64,000 bases of DNA. Source: Site-B1 sp963827785. Lineage in GTDB: Bacteria > Bacteroidota > Bacteroidia > Flavobacteriales > Flavobacteriaceae. The position numbers and the translations under genes are program-made. Below the pieces are notes generated by a model, which had not been told where the DNA came from, searched no databases, and saw nothing but the letters and a program-made list of their open reading frames with translations. Positions 19,246 to 28,422 of the stretch are shown here, piece after piece (positions within the stretch are counted from its first letter, which is position 1; each line of letters begins with the position of its first letter). The DNA lies in the NCBI GenBank assembly GCA_963827785.1, contig CAWHCT010000018.1, positions 1-64,000 on the forward strand, given 5' to 3'.

Positions 19246-19632
19246 ATGAAAAAAGTTGTTTTCATTTTATGGATCTCTTTAGTAGCATTCAGCTGTAAAT
19301 CAGATTCAAAACAAGAAAAAAGTGTTGCTCCGGAAGAGAGTGAATTAATAACCATGACTGGAGATTTTATCTACTATGCAGATGCCGCGGTCCTGCAAAC
19401 ACCAAAAGAAATATATGGGGTTGTCATAGATGATAAAATGCATGAGCTGGAAAATGTTGTCAAACCGCTGAAAAATGAAGTGACAGATATGGTTTCCGTC
19501 ACTGTAAAAGTTCGCCGATTTGAAAAACCTGAAAATGAAGAAGGTTGGCCATTTCGCGTGGAAATAAAAGAAATATTGAAGGTTGAAAAACCGGATCCTA
19601 ATAAACAAGATGTAATTAAATTAGTAGAATAA
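19246..19632 (+). CDS. Small lipoprotein embedded in the suf operon
   Basis: A 128-residue predicted lipoprotein (MKKVVFILWISLVAFSC, lipobox VAFSC) that I do not recognise with confidence. The mature part has MTGDFIYYADAAVLQTPKE, GVVIDDKMHELENVVKPLK and MVSVTVKVRRF, resembling a small beta-barrel/OB-type domain as in NlpE-like copper-stress lipoproteins; this is only a resemblance. It lies 12 bases after sufB and 4 before sufC, so it is surely co-transcribed. A role in the envelope under the control of an Fe-S operon (metal or redox stress) is an inference. Confidence 0.75.
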   Translation: MKKVVFILWISLVAFSCKSDSKQEKSVAPEESELITMTGDFIYYADAAVLQTPKEIYGVVIDDKMHELENVVKPLKNEVTDMVSVTVKVRRFEKPENEEGWPFRVEIKEILKVEKPDPNKQDVIKLVE

Positions 19633-19636
19633 TAAT

Positions 19637-20389
19637 ATGTTAAAGATAAAAGATCTACACGCTAGTGTTGAAGGTAAATCAATTTTAAAAGGAGTCAATC
19701 TTGAAGTCAAAGCAGGAGAGGTCCATGCCATTATGGGGCCAAACGGTTCAGGCAAAAGTACATTGGCTTCTGTAATTGCAGGGAAAGAAGAATATGAGGT
19801 TACTAAGGGCGACATTTTTTTTGAAGGCAAAAATATTGAGGACTTAGCAGCCGAGGAAAGAGCTCATAAAGGAATATTTTTATCATTCCAGTATCCCGTG
19901 GAAATTCCGGGAGTTTCTGTAACTAACTTCATAAAAACTGCGATCAATGAAACCAGAAAATCAAAAGGGTTAAATGACATGCCTGCAAATGAAATGTTGA
20001 AACTGATCCGCGATAAAGCAGAACTATTGGAAATAGACAGGAAGTTTTTATCCCGATCGTTAAATGAAGGATTTTCAGGAGGAGAAAAAAAGAGAAATGA
20101 AATATTTCAAATGGCAATGTTAGAACCTAAACTAGCCATTTTAGATGAAACTGATTCAGGATTGGATATTGACGCGCTTCGTATTGTTGCCAATGGTGTT
20201 AACAAACTTAAAAGTAAAGATAACGCAGTTGTGGTTATAACACATTACCAGAGGTTGTTAGAATATATTGTCCCTGATTTTGTTCATGTTCTGCACAATG
20301 GTAGAATTGTGAAATCTGGAACAAAAGAGTTGGCTCATGAACTGGAAGCTAAAGGGTACGACTGGATAAAAGAAGAAGTGAACGCATAA
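19637..20389 (+). CDS. sufC: Fe-S assembly ATPase SufC
   Basis: A 250-residue ABC-type ATPase of the SufBC2D scaffold. Walker A GPNGSGKST (34-42), the ABC signature GFSGGEKKRNE, Walker B LAILDETDSGLD and the H-loop VVITHYQR are all present, together with the SufC-typical FLSFQYPVEIPGV segment. Complete and in the standard place between sufB and sufD. Confidence 0.97.
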   Translation: MLKIKDLHASVEGKSILKGVNLEVKAGEVHAIMGPNGSGKSTLASVIAGKEEYEVTKGDIFFEGKNIEDLAAEERAHKGIFLSFQYPVEIPGVSVTNFIKTAINETRKSKGLNDMPANEMLKLIRDKAELLEIDRKFLSRSLNEGFSGGEKKRNEIFQMAMLEPKLAILDETDSGLDIDALRIVANGVNKLKSKDNAVVVITHYQRLLEYIVPDFVHVLHNGRIVKSGTKELAHELEAKGYDWIKEEVNA

Positions 20390-20471
20390 AATAAGTGGGC
20401 AGTCGCAGTCATAGTTATCTGTTTTTTCAGAATTACTGAATGCTGCGAATGAAAATTGAAAACTGAACAAA

Positions 20472-21786
20472 ATGGATTTAAAAGAAAAACTAGTATCCTC
20501 TTTTATGGCTTTTGAGAATAATGTTGATGTTACTTCAAGGGTACATGATATCAGGACAGAAGCGATCAAGACATTTGAAGAAAAAGGATTTCCAACAAAA
20601 AAAGATGAAGCCTGGAAGTATACCTCTTTAAATAAAATATTAAAAACAGATTTCAGCGTTTTTCCAAAACAGGATAATTCACTTGAATATAGTGATGTAA
20701 AGGGATATTTTATTCATGATATCGAGTCCTATAAATTGGTGTTTATTGATGGTAAATATTCATCTAATCTATCCAAAACCACACATGATGGGATGGATAT
20801 CTGTTTAATGTCGGCCGCTTTAAATAAACCAAAGTACAGGCTGATGATCGATAATTATTTTAATAAAGCAGCCACAAAGGACGGTTTGTCCTCTTTGAAT
20901 ACGGCATTTTCAAATGAAGGAGCTTATATTCATATACCAAAGAACAAGGTAGTTGAAAAACCAATTCAGATTGTATATTTTTCAACTGGAGACGAATCGG
21001 CTTTAATGAATCAGCCAAGAAATCTGATCGTAGTTGAGGAAAATTCTCATTTGCAAATTATTGAACGTCATCAAAGTTTAACGTCCAATCCTGTATTGAC
21101 CAATAGTGTGACCGAAGTATTTGCAAAGAAACGTGCCATAGTCGATTATTATAAAATACAGAATGATAACAACAATGCTTCTTTAATAGACAATACATTT
21201 ATTAATCAAAGACAGGAGAGTCATTGTTCTGTCCACACCTTTTCTTTAGGTGGAAAATTAACACGCAATAACCTTAATTTCTATCAAAAAGGAGAAAGAA
21301 TAAATTCAATATTAAAAGGAATTACGATTATTGAAGATAATCAGCATGTTGATCACAGTACTTTAGTTCATCATATTGAACCAAATTGTGAAAGCCATCA
21401 GGATTATAAAGGTGTGTTTGGAGAAAATTCAACCGGTGTTTTCAATGGTAAGGTCTGTAGTAAATAAGGAAGCTCAAAAAACCAATGCATTTCAGGCTAA
21501 TAATAATATCCTGTTAAGTGATAAGGCGTCTATAAATACAAAACCACAATTAGAGATTTTTGCCGATGATGTTAAATGCTCTCATGGTTGTACCATAGGA
21601 CAGCTGGATGATAATGCCATGTTTTATTTAAAGACCAGAGGGATACCGGAAAAAGAAGCAAAAGCCCTTTTGACCTATGCATTCGCAAATAATGTATTGG
21701 ATTCTGTAAAAATTCCTGAATTAAAAGGTAGAATCAACAAATTAATTGCTCAAAAATTAAAAGTGAACATTGGATTTGATCTGTAA
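20472..21786 (+). CDS. sufD: Fe-S assembly protein SufD, one frameshift
   Basis: The partner of SufB in the scaffold, about 437 residues when bridged. The N-terminal helical part (FPTKKDEAWKYTSL) is followed by the beta-helix with IHIPKNKVVEKPIQIVYF and DHSTLVHHIEPNCESHQDYKG. Near 21453-21457 one surplus base turns ...FNGKVVVNKEAQKTNAF into a short false end (KVCSK). The second frame carries LEIFADDVKCSHGCTIGQLD and RGIPEKEAKALLTYAF, typical of SufD. Confidence 0.93.
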
Positions 21787-21816
21787 TAAATTCATATACT
21801 CAATTACATAAATTTT

Positions 21817-23031
21817 ATGCTTAACGTAGATAAAATAAGAAAAGATTTTCCAATACTATCTCGTAAAGTCAATGGAAATCCTTTGGTGTATCTGGATAAT
21901 GCAGCAACTTCTCAAACACCTCAACAAGTTATAGATGTTATAGTTGACTATTATAGTAATTACAATGCCAACATTCATCGTGGTGTACATACTTTAAGTC
22001 AGGAAGCTACCAATGCATACGAACTGGCAAGACAAAAGATTCAAAAGCATTTTAATGCTAAGCATCCTTATGAGATCATCTTTACTTCAGGAACTACTCA
22101 TGGAATAAATTTGGTTGCTAACGGATTTACATCGATATTAAAAAAAGGAGATGAAATAATTGTTTCAGCATTAGAGCATCACAGTAATATTGTGCCTTGG
22201 CAAATGCTTTGTGAAAGAACTGGTGCTGTTTTGAAAGTAATACCAATGAATCAGGAAGGCGAATTGATATTGGCTGAATATGAAAAATTACTTTCCAATA
22301 AGGTAAAATTAGTATTTGTCAATCATATCTCGAACACCTTAGGAACTATAAACCCTGTGAAAGAGATTGTAGAAAAAGCACATAAAGTTGGAGCAGCAGT
22401 TTTAATTGATGGTGCACAAGCCTGCCCTCATTTAATTCCAGATATGCAAGATTTAGATGTCGATTTTTATGTGACTTCAGCTCATAAATTATGTGGACCA
22501 ACAGGAATTGGAATGCTTTATGGTAAGGAAAAATGGCTAAAAAAATTACCACCCTATCAAGGAGGAGGAGAAATGATTGCTGAAGTGACCTTTGAAAAAA
22601 CAACTTATGCAGATTTGCCTTATAAATTTGAAGCAGGAACACCAAATATTTGTGGAGGAATTGCTTTTGGAGCAGCACTGGATTATATGAATTCCATTGG
22701 GTTTGATAATATTTCAATTTATGAAAATGAGCTCTTAAATTATGCGACTAAGGAATTGTTGAAAATTGAAGGTTTAAAAATTTATGGTCCGTTAAAAAAC
22801 AAAACATCGGTCATTTCATTTAATCTGGAAGGAATTCATCCTTACGATGTTGGAAGTATTTTGGATAAAATGGGTATTGAAGTAAGAACGGGTCATCATT
22901 GCACACAACCAATAATGGATTTTTACAAAATTCCCGGAACAGTTAGAGCGTCATTTGCATTTTATAATACAATTGAAGAAGTCGATGCACTTGTAAATGC
23001 AGTTAAGAAAGCAAAAATGATGCTGTCTTAA
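21817..23031 (+). CDS. sufS: Cysteine desulfurase SufS
   Basis: A 404-residue PLP cysteine desulfurase (group II) supplying sulfur as a persulfide. The PLP lysine is Lys224 (TSAHKLCGPTG), the catalytic cysteine Cys362 (VRTGHHCTQP); YLDNAATSQTP (25-35) and ALEHHSNIVPWQ are the usual cofactor-contacting segments. Complete. Works with SufE, encoded two genes later. Confidence 0.97.
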   Translation: MLNVDKIRKDFPILSRKVNGNPLVYLDNAATSQTPQQVIDVIVDYYSNYNANIHRGVHTLSQEATNAYELARQKIQKHFNAKHPYEIIFTSGTTHGINLVANGFTSILKKGDEIIVSALEHHSNIVPWQMLCERTGAVLKVIPMNQEGELILAEYEKLLSNKVKLVFVNHISNTLGTINPVKEIVEKAHKVGAAVLIDGAQACPHLIPDMQDLDVDFYVTSAHKLCGPTGIGMLYGKEKWLKKLPPYQGGGEMIAEVTFEKTTYADLPYKFEAGTPNICGGIAFGAALDYMNSIGFDNISIYENELLNYATKELLKIEGLKIYGPLKNKTSVISFNLEGIHPYDVGSILDKMGIEVRTGHHCTQPIMDFYKIPGTVRASFAFYNTIEEVDALVNAVKKAKMMLS

Positions 23032-23076
23032 TAGTTTGGCCTCTTTTTTGTAATATTATAATAAAATTAATAGAGT

Positions 23077-23548
23077 ATGAAAATTTTGTTTAGCCTGTTA
23101 GCCTTAATAGTAACCACAAAGGAATGTGAAAATAAGAATGCAGTTCGTGATGCTAATAAAACTGAAATCGTGAATTCTGATAAAGTTTCTCAAGAACAAA
23201 AAGATTACATCATTGAATATTCAGCTATTTCAAGAGGGATATTTAATGAAGTTAAAATAAGCAATAACAGTATTTCAGTTCAAAAGGATCGAAATTCAAA
23301 ACCACTAGTTACGGAATTAAATAATGAGATGAGGGAAGATCTTATGAATAAACTGGATGGGATTGATATCACTTTGTTACCGGAATTAAAAGCCCCGACA
23401 GAAAAACGATTATTTGATGGTGCGGCCCATGCAACACTTAAAATAACCGTTGATGGTAAAATCTATTCTACTGCAAGTTTTGATCATGGTTTTCCGCCTG
23501 AAGAAATAAAGCCAACTTTGCAACAAAATAGTGCAGTATCTGGAATGA
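23077..23548 (+). CDS. DUF6438-like envelope protein in the suf operon, one frameshift
   Basis: About 156 residues when bridged, with a short hydrophobic start (MKILFSLLALIVTTKECEN) that could be an export or lipoprotein signal. The body has IEYSAISRGIFNEVKISNN, GAAHATLKITVDGKIYSTASFDHG and PPEEIK, which resembles small Bacteroidota DUF6438-type proteins. At 23512-23513 CC should probably be C: the alternative frame continues KQLCNKIVQYLE and stops at 23546-23548, a better end than the one in the first frame (23553). It lies between sufS and sufE. The function is unknown. Confidence 0.7.
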
Positions 23549-23595
23549 TTTGAAAGTGAAATAATGAAATTGTATTTTTAATAAAAATAGAACTG

Positions 23596-24019
23596 GTGAA
23601 AATAGAAGATATACAAAACGAAATAATTGATGAATTCTCAATGTTTGAAGATTGGGAGGAGCGTTATCAGTACATGATCGATCTGGGTAAAACATTGCCT
23701 TTGATTGATGAAAAATACAAAACGGAAGATAATATTATTAAAGGTTGTCAAAGTAAGGTTTGGGTTCATGCTGAAATGAATGATGATAAAGTGGTATTCA
23801 CTGCAGATAGTGATGCAATCATAACCAAAGGTATTATCGCTATTTTAATTCGTGTGTTTTCAAATCAGCATCCTAAGGATATTATTGATGCCAATACAGA
23901 TTTCATTGATAAGATCGGACTTAAAGGAACATTTGTCACCAACTCGTGCTAACGGATTGGTAAGTATGATCAAACAACTTAAAATGTATGCCATTGCATA
24001 CCAAACACAATTGCAATAA
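23596..24019 (+). CDS. sufE: Sulfur acceptor SufE, one frameshift
   Basis: SufE takes persulfide sulfur from SufS and stimulates it; about 140 residues when bridged. The acceptor cysteine is Cys51 (IIKGCQSKVWVHAE). At 23936-23937 GG should be G: the first frame ends early (GTFVTNSC) while the other gives LKEHLSPTRANGLVSMIKQLKMYAIAYQ, the normal SufE tail. The corrected stop (24017-24019) overlaps the next ATG by one base (TAATG). Confidence 0.9.
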
Positions 24020-24345
24020 TGAGCGAAACAAAGATAGATACTAATAAACTAGGAGAAAAGATCGTAGGAGTTCTAAAAACGATTTATGATCCTGAAATTC
24101 CTGTGGATATTTATGAATTAGGATTGATTTATGATGTTTTTGTAAATGAAGATCTTGATGTAAAAATATTAATGACCTTAACAACCCCAAATTGTCCGGT
24201 TGCAGAAACACTTCCTCTTGAAGTTGAGGAAAAGGTTAAATCTATAAACGAAGTAAAAAGTGCGATAGTAGAAATTACTTTTGATCCACCATGGACTCAG
24301 GATCTTATGAGTGAAGAGGCCAAGTTGGAATTAGGAATGCTTTAA
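24019..24345 (+). CDS. DUF59/SufT-like Fe-S maturation factor
   Basis: A 108-residue MIP18/DUF59 protein (DPEIPVDIYELGLIYDV, MTLTTPNCPVAETLP, DPPWTQDLMSEEAKLELG). Family members (SufT, PaaD-like, eukaryotic MIP18) help deliver Fe-S clusters; Cys in TPNCPV is the conserved one. Translationally coupled to sufE and two bases from DUF2480. Confidence 0.92.
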   Translation: MSETKIDTNKLGEKIVGVLKTIYDPEIPVDIYELGLIYDVFVNEDLDVKILMTLTTPNCPVAETLPLEVEEKVKSINEVKSAIVEITFDPPWTQDLMSEEAKLELGML

Positions 24346-24346
24346 T

Positions 24347-24853
24347 ATGGCTGATGAAATAGTAAATCGCGTTGCGAATAGCAAACTAGTAACCATTGAT
24401 CTCGAAGATTACTACCCAGATGGGAAGCGGATTTTGTTCGATATTAAGGATTGGCTATTAGAAGGGTTGGTTCTGCGAGAGAAAGATTTCAGAGAAAAAG
24501 CCAAATCATTTGACTGGTCTCAGTACCAAAATTGCTATGTTGCTCTAACTTGTTCTACTGAAGCTACCATTCCTGCCTGGGCTTATATGCTTTTAGTCGT
24601 TTATTTAGAACCTTTTGTCGAAAAGGCTATAATTGGGGACCTGGAGGCATTAGAGACTTCAATATATCAGGACATTATCAGTCAATTAAAAACTTCAGAT
24701 TACAAAGATAAGCCTGTCATAATTAAAGGGTGCAGTCATAAGCCAGTGCCTGCAAATGCTTATGTTATGCTCATAAACAAGCTAAAACCACTGGCTAAAT
24801 CCATTATGTATGGTGAAGCGTGTTCTGCAGTGCCACTTTTCAAGAAACGATAA
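24347..24853 (+). CDS. DUF2480 family protein
   Basis: A 168-residue Bacteroidota protein regularly found at the end of suf operons. It has a cysteine in VALTCSTEATIPAWAYM, another in IIKGCSHKPVPANAYVM and an end GEACSAVPLFKKR. No signal peptide or known fold is evident. The location suggests an Fe-S-related task, but that rests on gene order only. Confidence 0.88.
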   Translation: MADEIVNRVANSKLVTIDLEDYYPDGKRILFDIKDWLLEGLVLREKDFREKAKSFDWSQYQNCYVALTCSTEATIPAWAYMLLVVYLEPFVEKAIIGDLEALETSIYQDIISQLKTSDYKDKPVIIKGCSHKPVPANAYVMLINKLKPLAKSIMYGEACSAVPLFKKR

Positions 24854-24907
24854 CTCAACAATTTATTAAATATCTGTAATACAGTACTTTATGACATTTG
24901 CTTGATT

Positions 24908-24937
24908 TTGTCAAAATGAGTTTTAGATATATATTTG
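24908..24937 (+). promoter_or_regulatory. Promoter of the DUF3078 gene
   Basis: TTG (24908-24910), a 19-base spacer and TATATTTG (24930-24937), a full consensus match 47 bases before ATG 24984. The gene can thus be transcribed apart from the suf operon. Confidence 0.7.
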
Positions 24938-24983
24938 CCAAAATTTTAACATTGAACTTAAACGTTAATTAAAACTTATTAAA

Positions 24984-25913
24984 ATGACTAAAAAATTAAT
25001 TTTATTACTTGCATTATTTGTTGGGATAAATTCCATAAATGCACAGACAAAAGAAGAATTGCAATCTCAGAAAGCAGAGAAGCAAGCAGCGGCAGACGCC
25101 TTGCAGGGAGAAGCCAATGCTTTACAAGCTCAAATTGATGCCCTTCCGGGATGGAGAAAAGGCGCCTTCGGTACTATTGGCGGAACTATTTCTGAATTCA
25201 GTAACTGGTATTCTCAGGGATCACCTAATAATTCATCCGGGAATATCGGATTTACGGTAAATGCATTTGCAAACAATCTTCAAGAAAAGTTCTTTTGGAG
25301 AAATTCTGCCAATGTCAATTTGGCTTGGGTAAAGCTTGATGACAAGGATAATCCAGATGACAGCGATAAATTTAGAGAAGCTACAGATGTGTTTAATATT
25401 ACATCTCTTTATGGTAGAAAACTTAGCGAAAAGTTTGCTATTTCAACATTAGGAGAGTATAGAACTACCATATTAAGTAACTTTAATGATCCTGGTTATT
25501 TAGATGTGGGTGTTGGTGCTACATGGACACCTATTACTGATCTAATTGTGGTTATACATCCAATTAACTACAACTTTGTTTTCAGTAAAGGAGACAGCGT
25601 TTTTGAGTCATCTTTGGGTGCAAAAATCGTTGCTGATTATACAAGGCAAATTGGTGCAGTTAATTTTAAAACCAATTTATCAATGTTCCAGAGTTATAAA
25701 AGTGGAGACTATTCCAACTGGACCTGGACAAACTCTTTCGGATATACGTTATGGAAAATGATTGGTGTAGGTTTTGACTTCGGATTAAGAAGTAACAAAC
25801 AAGAGGCACTTAATTATTCATTGGCACAGGCTCCTCCTACTGCAACAGATTTTAACGATGTTGACAATAAATTGCAAACCTACTGGATGGTTGGTTTAAA
25901 TTATAAATTGTAA
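24984..25913 (+). CDS. DUF3078 outer-membrane-type protein
   Basis: A 309-residue exported protein (signal MTKKLILLLALFVGINSINAQ) with a short Ala/Gln-rich coiled coil (about 22-50) before a beta-strand-rich domain ending in LQTYWMVGLNYKL, a barrel-like end. DUF3078 is a Bacteroidota family of unknown role. It has its own promoter and a bidirectional terminator behind it. Confidence 0.88.
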   Translation: MTKKLILLLALFVGINSINAQTKEELQSQKAEKQAAADALQGEANALQAQIDALPGWRKGAFGTIGGTISEFSNWYSQGSPNNSSGNIGFTVNAFANNLQEKFFWRNSANVNLAWVKLDDKDNPDDSDKFREATDVFNITSLYGRKLSEKFAISTLGEYRTTILSNFNDPGYLDVGVGATWTPITDLIVVIHPINYNFVFSKGDSVFESSLGAKIVADYTRQIGAVNFKTNLSMFQSYKSGDYSNWTWTNSFGYTLWKMIGVGFDFGLRSNKQEALNYSLAQAPPTATDFNDVDNKLQTYWMVGLNYKL

Positions 25914-25936
25914 TTCTTCAAGAATTAATAAAAAAA

Positions 25937-25962
25937 ACTCGCTATAATTAGCGAGTTTTTTT
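25937..25962. terminator. Bidirectional terminator between DUF3078 gene and hflX
   Basis: ACTCGCTA, loop TAAT, TAGCGAGT, with A7 before and T8 after, so it works in both directions for the convergent genes. Confidence 0.88.
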
Positions 25963-27176
25963 TATGCCATATTCTCATCGTAATCAGGATATAGGAAATT
26001 ATTATATGGAAAACGTGTAATATGAATTTGCCTTACTTCCTGATATACTCTTTTTTTAAAATCTTCCAAATTCTCCTTACTTAAAGCTGATACAAAAAGA
26101 GTTTTGTCACCAACTTTATTCATCCAGGTTTTTTTCCATTCTTCAAGAGAATAATGAGCCTTTGTTCGTTCAGTTGTGAGGTCATCATCATCTATACGTT
26201 CAGGATGATAGGCATCTATTTTGTTAAACACCATAATTGTTGGTTTGTTGCCACAGTCTATTTCGCCTAATATTTTATTTACAGACTCAATGTGCTCTTC
26301 AAAGTTAGGATGTGAAATATCAACAATATGCAATAACAGATCGGCTTCTCTAACCTCATCCAAAGTACTCTTAAAACTTTCAACTAATTGAGTAGGTAGT
26401 TTCCTTATAAATCCAACAGTGTCACTCATCAAAAAAGGTAAATTTTTGATGACCACTTTTCTCACAGTAGTATCCAGTGTCGCGAACAATTTATTTTCGG
26501 CAAAAACTTCACTTTTACTTACTACATTCATTAAAGTAGATTTTCCAACGTTGGTATAACCAACTAAAGCAACTCTGACCAGGGAGCCTCTGTTCCCTCT
26601 TTGAACTGCCATTTGTTTGTCAATAGTTTTGATCTTTTCTTTTAGCAACGATATTTTATCACGAACAATACGTCTGTCGGTTTCAATTTCTGTTTCACCG
26701 GGTCCACGCATTCCAATACCACCTTTTTGACGTTCCAGGTGAGTCCACATTCCTTTTAGTCGTGGTAATAAATATTCACATTGGGCTAACTCCACTTGTG
26801 TTCTGGCATAACTTGTTTGAGCTCGCTGTGCAAAGATATCGAGGATCAAATTGGTCCTGTCAAGGACTTTACAATTTAGGATCTTGCTGATATTTCGTTC
26901 CTGAGCAGGAGACAACTCATCATCAAAAATTGCAGTGCCAATTTCATTTTCTTCTATAAATTTTTCAACATCACTCATTTTACCACTTCCTATAAATGTC
27001 TTAGGATTGGGCATATCTATTTTTTGAGTGAACCGTTTTACAACTTCGCCACCTGCAGTAAAGGTCAAAAACTCTAACTCATCAAGATATTCTTTTGACT
27101 TTTGTTCATCTTGATCTTTCGTTATGGCACCGATCAACACAACTTTTTCCAGCTCAATATTTTTCTTCTCGATCAT
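25962..27176 (-). CDS. hflX: GTPase HflX
   Basis: A 404-residue ribosome-associated GTPase involved in rescue or splitting of stalled ribosomes. The N-terminal HflX domain (FIGSGKMSDVEKF, VLDRTNLILDIFAQRA, MRGPGETEIETDRR) precedes the G domain with G1 GYTNVGKS (206-213), G3 DTVGFI and G4 NKID. Complete. A TAACTTTG -7 element lies 16 bases before the ATG. Confidence 0.96.
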   Translation of the reverse strand: MIEKKNIELEKVVLIGAITKDQDEQKSKEYLDELEFLTFTAGGEVVKRFTQKIDMPNPKTFIGSGKMSDVEKFIEENEIGTAIFDDELSPAQERNISKILNCKVLDRTNLILDIFAQRAQTSYARTQVELAQCEYLLPRLKGMWTHLERQKGGIGMRGPGETEIETDRRIVRDKISLLKEKIKTIDKQMAVQRGNRGSLVRVALVGYTNVGKSTLMNVVSKSEVFAENKLFATLDTTVRKVVIKNLPFLMSDTVGFIRKLPTQLVESFKSTLDEVREADLLLHIVDISHPNFEEHIESVNKILGEIDCGNKPTIMVFNKIDAYHPERIDDDDLTTERTKAHYSLEEWKKTWMNKVGDKTLFVSALSKENLEDFKKRVYQEVRQIHITRFPYNNFLYPDYDENMA

Positions 27177-27192
27177 GTTTACTTATAATTGA

Positions 27193-27200
27193 CAAAGTTA
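27193..27200 (-). promoter_or_regulatory. -7 element before hflX
   Basis: TAACTTTG on the minus strand fits TAnnTTTG; no good -33 TTG is seen. Confidence 0.4.
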
Positions 27201-27257
27201 CACAATTGATTGCTCTTATTTTTATTACTTTAGGCCAATAAATTATGCATTTCAAGA

Positions 27258-28219
27258 ATGTTTTTTAATAGAAAAAAAAGGCAAATGTTTACACAGTAGC
27301 ATTTTATAATGTTGAGAATTTATTTGATATATATGATAATCCCTTGACCAATGATGATGATTTTCTGCCAAATTCTGCCAAAAATTGGAATCAAAAGAAA
27401 TATTCAAAAAAAATCAGAAAAATAGGATATGCGATTTCTAAAATTGGAACGAAACATTCAGGAAAGCCACCATCCTTAGTAGGTTTGGCAGAAGTGGAAA
27501 ATAAGAATGTATTAACGGATCTGATTCATTCTAAACACTTAAAAAACAAGAACTATAATTATATCCTTTATAATTCCCCTGATGAAAGAGGTATTGATGT
27601 GGCGTTATTATATGACACTACTAAGTTCACTGAATTGAATTCCAAGAATTACAAGATCGAGCTACAGGATGAATTTGGAGGTATTGATCACACGAGGGAT
27701 ATATTGCTGGTCTCAGGTCTTTTTAATCATGAAAAAATTCATGTAATTGTAAACCATTGGCCTTCAAGAAGGAGTGGAAAGGATGAAACAGAAGAAAAAC
27801 GGTTGATCACATCCAAGAAGGTCACCGAGATCATAAAAGAGGTCAATGAAATTGAAAAAGACCCTAAAATAATAGTTATGGGAGATTTTAATGATGATCC
27901 TTCGAGTAAAAGTTTAAAGAATTTATTAGGGAACAATAATCTGTTCAATCCTATGGAAACTTTATTGTCATTTACCAGAGGAAGTTTAAGCTACAAGTTT
28001 AACTGGAATTTATTCGATCAGATTTTGTTTACCACCAATTTTTTTCAAACTGAGGAAGGCAAACATAGCTTCGGCCATGCCAATATTTTTGATGATATCT
28101 TTTTAACTCAATTTGAAGGTAAATACAAGGGAAATCCATTCAGGACCTTTGTTGGAAGAAAATATAAGGGTGGATACAGTGATCATTTTCCTGTTTACAT
28201 ACATTTAAGGCAAAATTAG
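27258..28219 (+). CDS. Endonuclease/exonuclease/phosphatase family protein, one homopolymer frameshift
   Basis: An EEP-superfamily (DNase I-like) protein of about 320 residues. Translated from ATG 27258 it begins MFFNRKKK; the A8 run at 27272-27279 must gain one A to join VYTVAFYNVENLFD. Conserved segments are LAEVENKNVL, DERGIDVALLYD, VNHWPSRRSG, MGDFNDDPSS, WNLFDQILFT and GYSDHFPVYI, containing the expected metal and catalytic Glu, Asp, Asn and His. No signal peptide, unlike its paralog at 39526. The substrate (nucleic acid, phospholipid or other phosphodiester) is not fixed by the sequence. Confidence 0.85.
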
Positions 28220-28422
28220 CATAATATACACTTTATCGAATAATATTACTTTTCACCTATTATGGTTAATATTGCTTAAGGTTAACCTCTATTTTAAGTA
28301 TATTTCCGTCCGTTTTTAACAAAATTTTAAGTTTTAAGATTATATTCCCTAACATCTTCTCTTTGAGCGACATATGTTTTTGGTTTATAGCTAAACAAAC
28401 TAATTAATTTAAATCATCTCCC

